A DNA stretch of 33,195 nt from Desulfobacterales bacterium CG2_30_60_27 (GTDB lineage Bacteria; Desulfobacterota; Desulfobulbia; Desulfobulbales; CG2-30-60-27): positions 1 to 33,195 of the forward strand of contig MNYK01000134.1 of assembly GCA_001873115.1 (NCBI GenBank), written 5' to 3'. Both the position numbers and the translations under genes were made by a program. How positions within the stretch are numbered: position 1 is the first letter of the stretch; every line of letters begins with the position of its first letter. The notes beneath the pieces were generated by a model. It was not told where the DNA came from and did not search any database. It was given only the letters and a program-made list of their open reading frames with translations. Of the stretch, positions 1 through 7,501 are shown one piece after another.

Positions 1-255
1 TTCCAGGCTGGCCCGCGCCACGTTGGTGAGTTTCAATTCAGTCTTTTTAGAGGTTCCAGAAGCCTGGCTGCCTTCGGCGATATTCTGCACTCCCGACCGG
101 GCCGCCTGCACCATCTGGTCGCGAGTGCGACTGTACTTGTCGACATAGCGGTCACAAAAACGTACCGTAATGTCGTAAACCAGTTGAGCCACCTGAAAAC
201 TCTTAAGTTTTCGGTAGCCGCCATGCTTCGGTATCAAAGGCTCACTGGAGGTCAT
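1..255 (-). CDS. Four-helix bundle protein (23S rRNA intervening-sequence protein family), partial
   Basis: An open frame runs from an ATG at 253-255 to the left edge of the window without a stop, so the C-terminus is missing (85 codons seen). The protein begins MTSSEPLIPKHGGYRKLKSF and contains the signature QAARSGVQNIAEGSQASGTS, followed by KKTELKLTNVARASLE. This is the conserved core of the longer version of the S23/four-helix-bundle family. Family members are small helical proteins of unknown biochemical function, found in rRNA intervening sequences and as free genes, often near restriction or mobile genes. Here it lies just downstream of hsdR on the same strand. Other frames over this stretch are shadows. 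Family assignment is confident; function is unknown. Confidence 0.85.
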   Translation of the reverse strand, partial: MTSSEPLIPKHGGYRKLKSFQVAQLVYDITVRFCDRYVDKYSRTRDQMVQAARSGVQNIAEGSQASGTSKKTELKLTNVARASLE

Positions 256-310
256 GTTGTTTTAACGCCCCATCGCCGTGAGAACAAAGCTGTTGAGCCC
301 TGCCCTATTT

Positions 311-339
311 TTAACCCCCCCGAATTCGAGGGGTTTAAA
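311..339. terminator. Hairpin between hsdR and the four-helix-bundle gene
   Basis: The sequence TTAACCCC, a short centre containing GAATTC, then GGGGTTTAA forms a G/C-rich stem flanked by A/T runs. It sits 20-50 bases past the hsdR stop. Neither strand has a clean U-tract after the stem, so it could be a weak terminator, an attenuator or simply a palindrome. Confidence 0.3.
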
Positions 340-361
340 ATCGATTTGCGCATAAATCCTC

Positions 362-2896
362 CTATGCGGCGAACTGATTCAAGGAAACGTAGTCCTTGAC
401 GTATTCGGGGATGAGGGTGCGGTATTTCTTCGGCACGGCCCGGAAGTCGTGGCTGGAAAAAACCGGGTTGGTGGCCAGGTCGGTGAAGTCGCGGCTTTCG
501 ATGATGTGACGCACCTGGTCGCTGGTGACGTAGGCCTTGAAAAAGGTCTTGATGGCCGGGATGGCCTCGGCCTCCTCGGGCTTGTAGTCGGTCACGAACT
601 TGGCGAATTCCTCTTCCAGCAACTCGTCCTTGGACTTGAAGCGCGGGATGAGGCCGAAGATCTTTTCCAGGATCTCGCGCAGGGTGAGGCGGCGGTCCAC
701 GGCGGCGGCTTTCCTGAGTTTGTCCAGATTGTAATACTCCTCGGGCTTGTCAAAGACCTCGCGGTTGACGTAGTCGATGACCCGATCCCACTGCCCGGCT
801 TCAACGCTCCTGGCGATGAAATCGTTTTCCCGCACCGTGTCTTCAAAATGCTCGAAGAACATGCGGTCGATCTTCATGCCTTCGTAGCCGATGGTCTCTT
901 CCCGGACCGAGGCGATTAGATCCTCGCCGAGGTGTTCGTAGGTGGACGTTGTGGACGGGGTGGACGAGGTGGAGAGGAGGGGGTGCTGCCTGGGTTTCGG
1001 CAGTTTCACCACCTCGTCGTAGTTGAATTCTTCCTCGAAGTATTCGCAGTTGGCGAAGAAATCGAAGAGCTTGAAGGCGGTCTTCTGCGGCTGCGTCACG
1101 CCATCCTTGATGCTGTCGTCGAAGAGCTGTTCGAGGAAGTTGTGCCTGCGGGTGCCGCGTCCCTTGATCTGGATGAAGTCGGTGGGCGAGAAGATGGGGC
1201 GGAAGAGGCCCAGGTTGAGGATGTCCGGGCAGTCGTAGCCGGTGGTCATCATGCCAACGGTCACGCAGACGCGGGCCTTGCTGGTCCTGTAGGTATCCAG
1301 GAAGTTGGCCGAGCCCAGCAGGTTGTTGTTGGTGAAGTTGATGGTGAGCTGCTGGGCGTCGGTGATCTGCGAGGTGACCTGCACGGCGAAGTCGGACTGG
1401 TACTTGGCCGGAAACATGCGGTCGGCCATCTGGTTCAAGATCTGGGCGAGCTTGGCGGCGTGGTGCTGACTGACCGCGAAAATGATGGACTTGCCGATCT
1501 CGCCGCTCACCGGGTCGCGCAGGGCATTCTCCAGAAAGGTCTTGCAGAGAAGTTGGTTGGTGGCATCGGCGAAAAAGTGCCTCTCGAACTCCCGCTGCTT
1601 GAAGGCTTCCTGCTGATCTTCGCCCGTGTCGTCGGTGAAGGAGACGACGAAGCCCTTCTCGGAGAGCAGTTCGGTGGTGATTTCGGTGCGGGCGTCCACC
1701 ACCGTGGGGTTGACCAGAAAGCCCTCCCGCACGCCGTCGAGCAGGGAGTAGCGGAAGGTGGGCTGGCTGTCCTCGCAGCCGAAGGTGCGATAGGTATCAA
1801 GCAGCAGGCGGCGCTCGGCCTCGCGCGGATCGCGGGTACTGGGATTGGCCCGGTCGAAGCGCTTGAGGTAGTCACGGGGCGTGGCGGTGAGGCCGAGTTT
1901 GTAGCCGATGAAGTAGTCGAACACGGCGCGGGCGTTGCCGCCGATGGAGCGGTGTGCCTCGTCGGAGATGACCAGGTCGAAGTCGGTGGGCGAGAAGAGC
2001 CGCTGATACTTGTTGTTGAAGAGCAGCGACTGCACCGTGGTGACCACGATCTCGGCCCGTTGCCAGTCGTCGCGGTTCTCCTTGTAGATCACCGTCTGAA
2101 AGTCAGCCGACAACAACGCCCTGAACGCCTTCCAGGCCTGATCCTCCAGTTCGAGCCGATCCACCAGAAAGAGGACGCGCCCGGCGTTGCCAGAGCGCAG
2201 GAAGAGCTTGATAACCCCGGCGGCGGTGAGGGTTTTGCCGGTGCCGGTGGCCATCTCGAACAGGAAACGGTCCTTGCCGGCTTTTACTGCCCGTTGCAGG
2301 ACGTGGATGGCCTTTAACTGATAGGGCCGCAAAAAACGCAGCTTGTTGGCCTGGATGTAGCCGGGACGCTCGGCCGCGTTTTTCCACGCCGCTTCGGATT
2401 GGTAGTTCGGGCGCTGGGTAAGAACGATATAGTCTTCGTCGATCTGTTCCTCTATAAGGCGCTGCGGGTTGGGCAAGACCTTCTGGTAGCCGATCACCGA
2501 GTCAGGGGTCGGGAATGAGGTGATGATGTATGGGTTGCCGCGCTCCAGGTCCCAGAAGTAATGAAGATTGCCGTTGGAGAGGATGACGAAGCGGCAATTC
2601 TGCGAGCGGGCATACCTGCGGGCCTGCTCCTTGCCGACCAGCGGGTTCTTGTCCTCCGCCTTGGCCTCCAGGACGATGAACGGGAAGCCTTTGGCATCGA
2701 GCAGCAGAAAGTCGATGAAGCCTTTTTTTGTCCTTTCGAAGTTGTCGCCCAGGCCATCCAGATCGGTTGCCTTGAGCGTGACGCTTGGTTCAAGGCGGAT
2801 GTTGGCGAGCGCCTTGCCTTCGGGAAAGAATCGCCAGCCGGCGGCTTCCAGCCGTTTGTTGATCTTGATGCGGGCGGTGGCTTCTTTATAGGACAT
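362..2896 (-). CDS. hsdR: Type I restriction endonuclease R subunit (HsdR, EcoEI-like)
   Basis: This is the motor and nuclease subunit of a type I restriction system, cutting unmodified DNA after ATP-driven translocation. The start was placed at the ATG at 2894-2896 (AGGAG about 7 bases upstream, protein MSYKEATARIKINKRLEAAG) rather than the longer frame from 2986. That gives 844 residues. An N-terminal HSDR_N nuclease domain shows D62 and E77-A-K79 of the PD-(D/E)xK fold. The helicase core has ATGTGKT near 216-222, DEAH at 312-315 and TATP at 337-340, then a second RecA domain with GMMTTGYDCPD and QIKGRGTRR. The C-terminal 200 residues resemble the EcoEI R C-terminal domain. No hsdM or hsdS is in the window. 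They may lie to the left, or this may be an orphan. A 9-bp repeat is embedded in the frame at 942-974, encoding a Ser/Thr-rich linker. All core motifs are intact. Confidence 0.9.
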   Translation of the reverse strand: MSYKEATARIKINKRLEAAGWRFFPEGKALANIRLEPSVTLKATDLDGLGDNFERTKKGFIDFLLLDAKGFPFIVLEAKAEDKNPLVGKEQARRYARSQNCRFVILSNGNLHYFWDLERGNPYIITSFPTPDSVIGYQKVLPNPQRLIEEQIDEDYIVLTQRPNYQSEAAWKNAAERPGYIQANKLRFLRPYQLKAIHVLQRAVKAGKDRFLFEMATGTGKTLTAAGVIKLFLRSGNAGRVLFLVDRLELEDQAWKAFRALLSADFQTVIYKENRDDWQRAEIVVTTVQSLLFNNKYQRLFSPTDFDLVISDEAHRSIGGNARAVFDYFIGYKLGLTATPRDYLKRFDRANPSTRDPREAERRLLLDTYRTFGCEDSQPTFRYSLLDGVREGFLVNPTVVDARTEITTELLSEKGFVVSFTDDTGEDQQEAFKQREFERHFFADATNQLLCKTFLENALRDPVSGEIGKSIIFAVSQHHAAKLAQILNQMADRMFPAKYQSDFAVQVTSQITDAQQLTINFTNNNLLGSANFLDTYRTSKARVCVTVGMMTTGYDCPDILNLGLFRPIFSPTDFIQIKGRGTRRHNFLEQLFDDSIKDGVTQPQKTAFKLFDFFANCEYFEEEFNYDEVVKLPKPRQHPLLSTSSTPSTTSTYEHLGEDLIASVREETIGYEGMKIDRMFFEHFEDTVRENDFIARSVEAGQWDRVIDYVNREVFDKPEEYYNLDKLRKAAAVDRRLTLREILEKIFGLIPRFKSKDELLEEEFAKFVTDYKPEEAEAIPAIKTFFKAYVTSDQVRHIIESRDFTDLATNPVFSSHDFRAVPKKYRTLIPEYVKDYVSLNQFAA
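942..974. repeat. GTGGAC 9-bp tandem repeat inside hsdR
   Basis: Three full 9-base units beginning GTGGAC (942, 951, 960) and a partial fourth (969, GTGGAG) lie in the plus-strand sequence. On the coding strand they read GTCCAC and encode a Ser/Thr-rich linker (STSSTPSTTSTY) between the helicase core and the C-terminal domain. The unit is a multiple of three, so the frame is kept. The same unit occurs at 3054-3098 and 31669-31756. Confidence 0.75.
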
Positions 2897-3004
2897 TCGG
2901 GCTCCTGCGGCGCCGAGGTTGTGGGCATTCTCCTGGCAAGCGGCACTGGCAGCCCGGATGATACTTGCCGTTTGGCAGGCAGGCAAGCATCTTTGTTGGC
3001 AGGG

Positions 3005-3038
3005 GAGGGAACAAGAAAACTGTGCTGACGTGTAGCAC
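3005..3038 (-). terminator. Possible terminator after the hydrogenase operon
   Basis: Read on the minus strand, GTGCT-ACACGTC-AGCAC is followed by AGTTTTCTTGTT, starting 13 bases past the stop of the protease gene. The stem is only five base pairs, so this is a weak candidate. Confidence 0.35.
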
Positions 3039-3050
3039 GGGGGGAAGGCT

Positions 3051-3560
3051 TCAGTCCACTACGTCCACCCCGTCCACGGTGTCCACCAGGTCCAGCGGCG
3101 GGAGACCCAGGCCGGTCAACTCTTCGACCACGGCCTTGATGATCTTCTCCAGCCCGGCCCGCACCACCGCCGACAGCGCCAGGCCGGTTGCCATGCTCTC
3201 CGGCTCGATGCCGAAGAGTACCATGGAAGCCGGCAGGTCGCCAGTGATGGTAGCCGCGGCCAGCACGTCGGAGATGCCCAGTTGGTGCGGAGAGATGCGG
3301 GTCTGGAAGGTGGCGGGCACGTCCTCGCCCTCCACCCGTACCACGGTGCCTGGCGGCCGGCCGGCCGCCAGGGCGTCGATCAGGATGAGGTGATCGGCCT
3401 CGCTTATGGCGCCGATCAGTTCCATGCCGGCGGTACCGCCGTCCAGCAGCCGGACGGCTTCTGGGAACTGGTAGCGCTGCTCCAGTTCCTCCACCGTCCG
3501 GCAGCCCACCCCTTCGTCGGAAAGCAGGATGTTACCGACCCCGAGAATCAGCACCGCCAC
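3051..3560 (-). CDS. hybD: [NiFe] hydrogenase maturation endopeptidase (HybD/HupD family)
   Basis: This nickel-dependent peptidase removes the C-terminal extension of the hydrogenase large subunit once the NiFe centre is built. The 169-residue protein starts MAVLILGVGNILLSDEGVG, the family N-terminus. The start codon is GTG (3558-3560), three bases after the large-subunit TAA, so the two are translated together. The metal ligands of HybD-type proteases are seen as E16, D62 and H92, the last in SPHQLG. It is the last gene of the hydrogenase operon and its target is encoded immediately upstream. The final 15 or so residues (LVDTVDGVDVVD) are encoded by a 9-bp GTCCAC tandem repeat that ends at the stop codon, giving an unusual acidic tail unlikely to be part of the catalytic fold. 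Confidence 0.93.
   Translation of the reverse strand: MAVLILGVGNILLSDEGVGCRTVEELEQRYQFPEAVRLLDGGTAGMELIGAISEADHLILIDALAAGRPPGTVVRVEGEDVPATFQTRISPHQLGISDVLAAATITGDLPASMVLFGIEPESMATGLALSAVVRAGLEKIIKAVVEELTGLGLPPLDLVDTVDGVDVVD
3054..3098. repeat. GTCCAC 9-bp tandem repeat forming the 3' end of hybD
   Basis: Five 9-base units start at 3054, 3063, 3072, 3081 and 3090, four beginning GTCCAC and one GTCCAG. They abut the TGA at 3051-3053, so the repeat supplies the end of the reading frame. Confidence 0.8.
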
Positions 3561-3563
3561 CGT

Positions 3564-5264
3564 TTACAGAACCTTGACCCGGGAGATCTCCTGGCGCCGG
3601 CCGTCCACCAGGTGGACGGCGCAGGCCAGGCAGGGGTCGAAGGAGTGGATGGTGCGCAGGACCTCCAGGGGTTTTTGGGGGTCGGCGATCGGGGTGCCGA
3701 CCAGCGAGGCCTCATAGGGCCCCATGGCGTCGTCACCGTTTCTCGGCCCGGCGTTCCAAGTGGAGGGCACCACGCACTGGTAGTTCTTGATCCGGCCGTC
3801 GGCAATCACCACCCAGTGCGACAGGTTGCCACGCGGCGCCTCGTGGAAGCCGAAGCCGCGCTGCTCGCCCTTGGGGAAGGTCGGCGGGTTGAAGGTGGCG
3901 TAGTCGCCGCGGCCGATGTTGTCCACTAGCAGTTGCCACTGCCGGCCAAGGGTGTCGTGCAGCAGGGCGCAGCGGATGGCGCGGGCGGCGTGGCGGCCGA
4001 TGGTGGAGTGCAGGGCTGGCACGCCGACCTTGCTGCCGGCCAGGCTGCTCACCGTGTTCAGCACGGCGGTAACATACTTCCTGGTAGGCTCGTGGCCGGC
4101 GGCGTACATGCAGAGGACGTTGGCCAGGGGGCCGACTTGGGCCGGCTTGCCATTGAAGGTGGGCGACTTGACCCAGGAATACTTGCCGTCCTCCTGGAAG
4201 CCGGTGAACTTGGGCGCGGTCTCCTCCTCCCAGGGGTGCTTGGTCCAGTCGCCGTCGTAATAGGAGTGCTTGATCCCCTCCTTGACCCCGTCGCGGAAGA
4301 AGGTGTCCTGGAAACTCTTGATCTCCTGAAACTTGCTGATATCGCCGTCCGGAATATAGCCGCCGGGCAGGTCGAAGGTGGTGCCGGCCGTGTTCATCGG
4401 CATGTCCGGCACCGCCAGGTAGCTGGTGACCCCGGCGCCAATGGCGGTCCAGTCCGCATAAAAGGCGCCCACCGCGGCCACGTCCTGCATGTAGACCTCG
4501 TGAATGAAGGCGCCGATCTCGTCGATCAGGGTCTTGATGTAGAACAGCCGCTCCATGGTCAGGGTGGACTGGTTGTTGGGATTGATGGGGTTGGCGACCC
4601 CGCCCACGGCCAGGTTCTGGATATGCGGGGTCTTGCTGCCCAGGATGGCCACCACCTTGTTGATGGAGCGCTGGTATTCCAGGGCCTGCAGGTAGTGGGT
4701 CGCGGCCAGCAGGTTGACTTCCGGACTAAGCTTCATGGCCGGATGGCCCCAGTAGCCGCTGCCGTAGATGCCCAATTGACCGGAATCGATCAGGGCCTGC
4801 AGCTTCTCCTGGGCCGCCTTGATCTCCTCGTAACTGTTGTGCTGCCAGCCCGAGAGCTTCTGGCCCAGCGCGGCCGTGGCTCGTGGGTCGGCCTTCAGGG
4901 CCGAGACCAGGTCCACCCAGTCCAGGGCCGAGAGGTGGTAGAAGTGGACGATATGGTCGAAGATGCCGTGGGCGGCGATGATCATGTTGCGGATGTGCTG
5001 GGCGTTCAAGGGGATCTCCAGGCCCAGGGCGTTTTCTACCGCCCGCACCGAGGCGATGGCGTGCACCGTGGTGCAGACCCCGCAGATGCGCTGGGTGTAA
5101 ATCCAGGCCTCCCGAGGATCGCGATCTTTGAGGATGAGCTCGATGCCCCGCCACATGGTGCCGGAGGACCAGGCCTTGACCACCTTGCCCTGGTTCACTT
5201 CGCACTCGATGCGCAGATGACCCTCGATGCGGGTGATGGGATCAATGACGATACGTTCGGACAT
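3564..5264 (-). CDS. hybC: [NiFe] uptake hydrogenase large subunit (HybC-like, group 1)
   Basis: This is the catalytic subunit carrying the NiFe(CN)2CO site, which oxidises H2 in the periplasm. It has 566 residues starting MSERIVIDPITRIEGH, with AAGGAG nine bases before the ATG. The N-terminal nickel motif is RICGVCTTVH (C61, C64) and the C-terminal one is DPCLACAVH (C545, C548). All four are cysteines, so it is not a selenocysteine enzyme. The 15 residues after H551 (LVDGRRQEISRVKVL) are the expected extension removed by the protease encoded next to it. It has no signal peptide, as usual: it should be exported with the Tat-bearing small subunit. Gene order (small, HybA, HybB, large, protease) is that of hybOABCD. 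Length and motifs are normal. Confidence 0.96.
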   Translation of the reverse strand: MSERIVIDPITRIEGHLRIECEVNQGKVVKAWSSGTMWRGIELILKDRDPREAWIYTQRICGVCTTVHAIASVRAVENALGLEIPLNAQHIRNMIIAAHGIFDHIVHFYHLSALDWVDLVSALKADPRATAALGQKLSGWQHNSYEEIKAAQEKLQALIDSGQLGIYGSGYWGHPAMKLSPEVNLLAATHYLQALEYQRSINKVVAILGSKTPHIQNLAVGGVANPINPNNQSTLTMERLFYIKTLIDEIGAFIHEVYMQDVAAVGAFYADWTAIGAGVTSYLAVPDMPMNTAGTTFDLPGGYIPDGDISKFQEIKSFQDTFFRDGVKEGIKHSYYDGDWTKHPWEEETAPKFTGFQEDGKYSWVKSPTFNGKPAQVGPLANVLCMYAAGHEPTRKYVTAVLNTVSSLAGSKVGVPALHSTIGRHAARAIRCALLHDTLGRQWQLLVDNIGRGDYATFNPPTFPKGEQRGFGFHEAPRGNLSHWVVIADGRIKNYQCVVPSTWNAGPRNGDDAMGPYEASLVGTPIADPQKPLEVLRTIHSFDPCLACAVHLVDGRRQEISRVKVL

Positions 5265-5276
5265 GGCGAGGGCTCC

Positions 5277-6425
5277 TTACATTTTTGCTTGGATTGGTTC
5301 CAGGACAGGCAGCACGGGCAGGCGTTTCACGAACCAGGCATAGCCCATGAGTTCGATGGCGATGATACCGAAGGTGATGAGCAGTTCCGGCGCCGACGGG
5401 AAATATTGCCAGCCGGTGCCGGGATCAAAGCCGACGATATAGGTGTTGAAGCGGTAAAGCCCGCCTGCCGCCAGCAGGGTGCAGGCCGCGGCAAACAGCA
5501 GCCGCGGGTTGCGCTGGTTGCTCGGGTAGATGAGGATGAGCAGAGCCAGGAAAAACAGGGCGTTCTCCAGCAGGAAGAGGTCGCTCTGCAGGCCGCCGCT
5601 GAAAGCGAGGGGCAGCAACCCCCGCAGGTTGACGTCTTCCACCCTGACGACCAGGTAAACCATGAGCAGCCAGGGGATGACGCCCGCGAGTTTGGCGAGC
5701 AGCGGGGTCTCCAGGGGCCGCTTGAAAAGCAGGGACGCCAGGCAGGACTCGACGATGACCACCGCGAAACCCATGGTGATGGCGGAGATCAAAAAGAGCA
5801 GCGGCAGAAAACCGGTGCGCCACAGGGGCGAGAGCTTGTAGCCCGCCATGAGCATCATGGTGCCCAGGGAGGACTGGTGCATGGTGGGCAGCAGGACGCC
5901 CAGGGCGATGAAGGCGAAGATGTAGCGGTTCAGGCGGGCGTGCAGGGCGTCGGCCTTGAACTTTTCCAGCACGGCGGGCGCGAACTCCACCCACAGCACC
6001 AGGATGTAGAGGCCGACGCAGAGGGCGACCTCGAACATCACCGAATGCAGGTTGCTGTACCAGGGCACCACGATGTTGTAGGCCTGCCAGTAGCGGCCGA
6101 CGTCGATGAGCACCGAGACTCCGGCCAGGGTGTAACCGAACATGCTGGTCAAGAGCGCGGAGCGCACCAGGGGGTGGTACTCCCATTTGTTGAAGACGTA
6201 GACCATGAGCGCCATGGAGTAGCCGCCGCAGGCCAGGGCCGTGCCCACCACCACGTCGTAGGCGATCCAGATACCCCAGGGAAAGCCGTCGTTCAGGTTG
6301 GTGACCGCGCCGAGACCGTACATATAGCGTTTGGCCACAAAGAACATACCGATGAGCGCGATGGTGAAGAGGGCGAGAAAGGTGCGGGTGAACAGCTTGC
6401 CGCCCACGGGTTTGTTGACTTCCAT
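5277..6425 (-). CDS. hybB: Hydrogenase integral membrane subunit HybB (NrfD family)
   Basis: This 382-residue, highly hydrophobic protein is of the NrfD/HybB type, with roughly ten predicted membrane helices by eye. The first is around FLALFTIALIGMFFVAKRYM and the last near the C-terminus (LLITFGIIAIELMGYAWFV). It should take electrons from HybA and reduce quinone without binding heme. AAGGAG lies about six bases before the ATG. It sits between hybA and the large-subunit gene. The 96-base gap to hybA holds a repeat. The best alternative label is a generic polysulfide reductase NrfD subunit, but context favours HybB. Confidence 0.92.
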   Translation of the reverse strand: MEVNKPVGGKLFTRTFLALFTIALIGMFFVAKRYMYGLGAVTNLNDGFPWGIWIAYDVVVGTALACGGYSMALMVYVFNKWEYHPLVRSALLTSMFGYTLAGVSVLIDVGRYWQAYNIVVPWYSNLHSVMFEVALCVGLYILVLWVEFAPAVLEKFKADALHARLNRYIFAFIALGVLLPTMHQSSLGTMMLMAGYKLSPLWRTGFLPLLFLISAITMGFAVVIVESCLASLLFKRPLETPLLAKLAGVIPWLLMVYLVVRVEDVNLRGLLPLAFSGGLQSDLFLLENALFFLALLILIYPSNQRNPRLLFAAACTLLAAGGLYRFNTYIVGFDPGTGWQYFPSAPELLITFGIIAIELMGYAWFVKRLPVLPVLEPIQAKM

Positions 6426-6440
6426 ATCCGGCTCCTTTTT

Positions 6441-6512
6441 TCAAGCGGTCAGCGTTCAGCGATCAGCGGTCAGCTAAGGGATTCAAGCTGATAGCTGACA
6501 TCTGACCGCTGA
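6441..6512. repeat. Inverted/tandem CAGCGGTCAGC word repeat in the hybA-hybB gap
   Basis: TCAGCGGTCAG (6463-6473) is a perfect inverted copy of CTGACCGCTGA (6502-6512), with further CAGCG/TCAGC words at 6444-6461. It almost fills the gap between hybA and hybB and would form a hairpin in the operon transcript, perhaps setting relative expression or protecting one segment. No U-tract follows, so it is not an obvious terminator. Confidence 0.65.
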
Positions 6513-6521
6513 AAGCTTTCA

Positions 6522-7499
6522 TCATTCCTTTTTCTCCAAATTATCCTCGCCCCGGCGGATCATGTAGATCAGGGCGCCGAGCACCACCAGCGGGTAGACC
6601 ATGCCCTTGTAGATGGCGTACTGAATGCCGTCGGCCAGCTTCACAAAAGACTCGGCCGGCAGGTCCGGCAGGCCAAGGAGACCGAAGCCGACCCCGGCCA
6701 TGAGCAGCACCTGGGTGCCGCCCACCTCGTTTTCACCGTAGACGTGGGGGATGTACTTGGCCACCTGGTGCGACTGATACTGGGCCGGGAAACCGGCGCC
6801 GATGGAGGAGACCGGGAAGTCCTGGTAGGTGCCGGGCGTGAGGGTGAGCCGCCGCTTGGCCTCGGCCAGCAACATCTCCACCGGCCCGAACAGGGAGGCG
6901 CCGGTCGGGCAGGCGCCGCAGCACGCCGAGATTTCGCCTTTAGCCAGCAGATGGTTGCACAACTGGCATTTGACGATCTCGGGGGTCGGGGAGTCCCACT
7001 GAAATTTCGGGATGTTGAACGGGCAGGCGATCTGACAGTACCGGCAGCCGATGCAGGCGTCCTTGTTGTAGGTTACCACCCCGGTATCCGGGTTCTTGAT
7101 AAGGGCCGAAACCGGGCAGGCCGTGACGCAGGACGGGTCTATGCAGTGCATGCAGTGCCGCTTGACAAACGAGTAGCCGTCCACCGCCTGATCCTTGCGA
7201 GCCGCGCTGCCGTTCTCGAACTTCTTGATGACGTTGATGGTCTTGCCGGACAGATCCCGGGGATTATCCCAGAGCTGCAAAAGGTCGGTGGACTCCACCG
7301 GCAGGTAGTTCGCCTTCTTGCAGGCCACCATGCACGACTGGCAGCCGACGCACAGGGTGGCGTCATAGAGGATGCCCTTGGCGTTCGGCGGCAGGGCCTT
7401 CTTTTCGCCCCGGGCCAGGGCCTGCGCCGGCCCTTGGGCGGCCAGCAGGACCCCCCCGCCGGTCGCGGCCTTGAGGAAAGCGCGTCGCTTGATCTTCAT
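6522..7499 (-). CDS. hybA: Hydrogenase 4Fe-4S ferredoxin subunit HybA
   Basis: This electron-transfer subunit links the small subunit to HybB. Its 325 residues begin with a Tat signal (KIKRRAFLKAATGGGVLLAA, cleavage near AQA). Four cysteine clusters follow: C50-x2-C53-x2-C56-x3-C60; HCMHC with CVTAC; CIGCRYCQIAC; and CQLC with CCGAC, the usual set for four 4Fe-4S clusters. One C-terminal membrane helix (MVYPLVVLGALIYMI) before a charged tail anchors it on the periplasmic side. AGGAGG lies seven bases before the ATG, inside the end of the small-subunit gene. Only two bases separate it from that stop, so translation is probably coupled. Confidence 0.94.
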   Translation of the reverse strand: MKIKRRAFLKAATGGGVLLAAQGPAQALARGEKKALPPNAKGILYDATLCVGCQSCMVACKKANYLPVESTDLLQLWDNPRDLSGKTINVIKKFENGSAARKDQAVDGYSFVKRHCMHCIDPSCVTACPVSALIKNPDTGVVTYNKDACIGCRYCQIACPFNIPKFQWDSPTPEIVKCQLCNHLLAKGEISACCGACPTGASLFGPVEMLLAEAKRRLTLTPGTYQDFPVSSIGAGFPAQYQSHQVAKYIPHVYGENEVGGTQVLLMAGVGFGLLGLPDLPAESFVKLADGIQYAIYKGMVYPLVVLGALIYMIRRGEDNLEKKE

Positions 7500-7501
7500 G
7501 G

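Noticed and set aside
33-224. A 63-codon minus-strand frame at the left end
   Set aside because: It overlaps the four-helix-bundle gene in another frame. The latter has recognisable conserved sequence.
932-2317. A 461-codon plus-strand frame opposite hsdR
   Set aside because: Antisense shadow of the helicase core; low-complexity Gly/Val/Glu composition and no supporting signals.
3564-5264. A selenocysteine-containing hydrogenase (NiFeSe)
   Set aside because: Both C-terminal nickel ligands are encoded by cysteine codons (DPCLACAVH), with no in-frame TGA.
3933-6491. An 852-codon open frame on the plus strand opposite the hydrogenase large-subunit and HybB genes
   Set aside because: It is antisense to two clearly identified genes, has the Gly/Val/Asp/His-rich composition typical of high-GC shadows, and no ribosome site or family motif.
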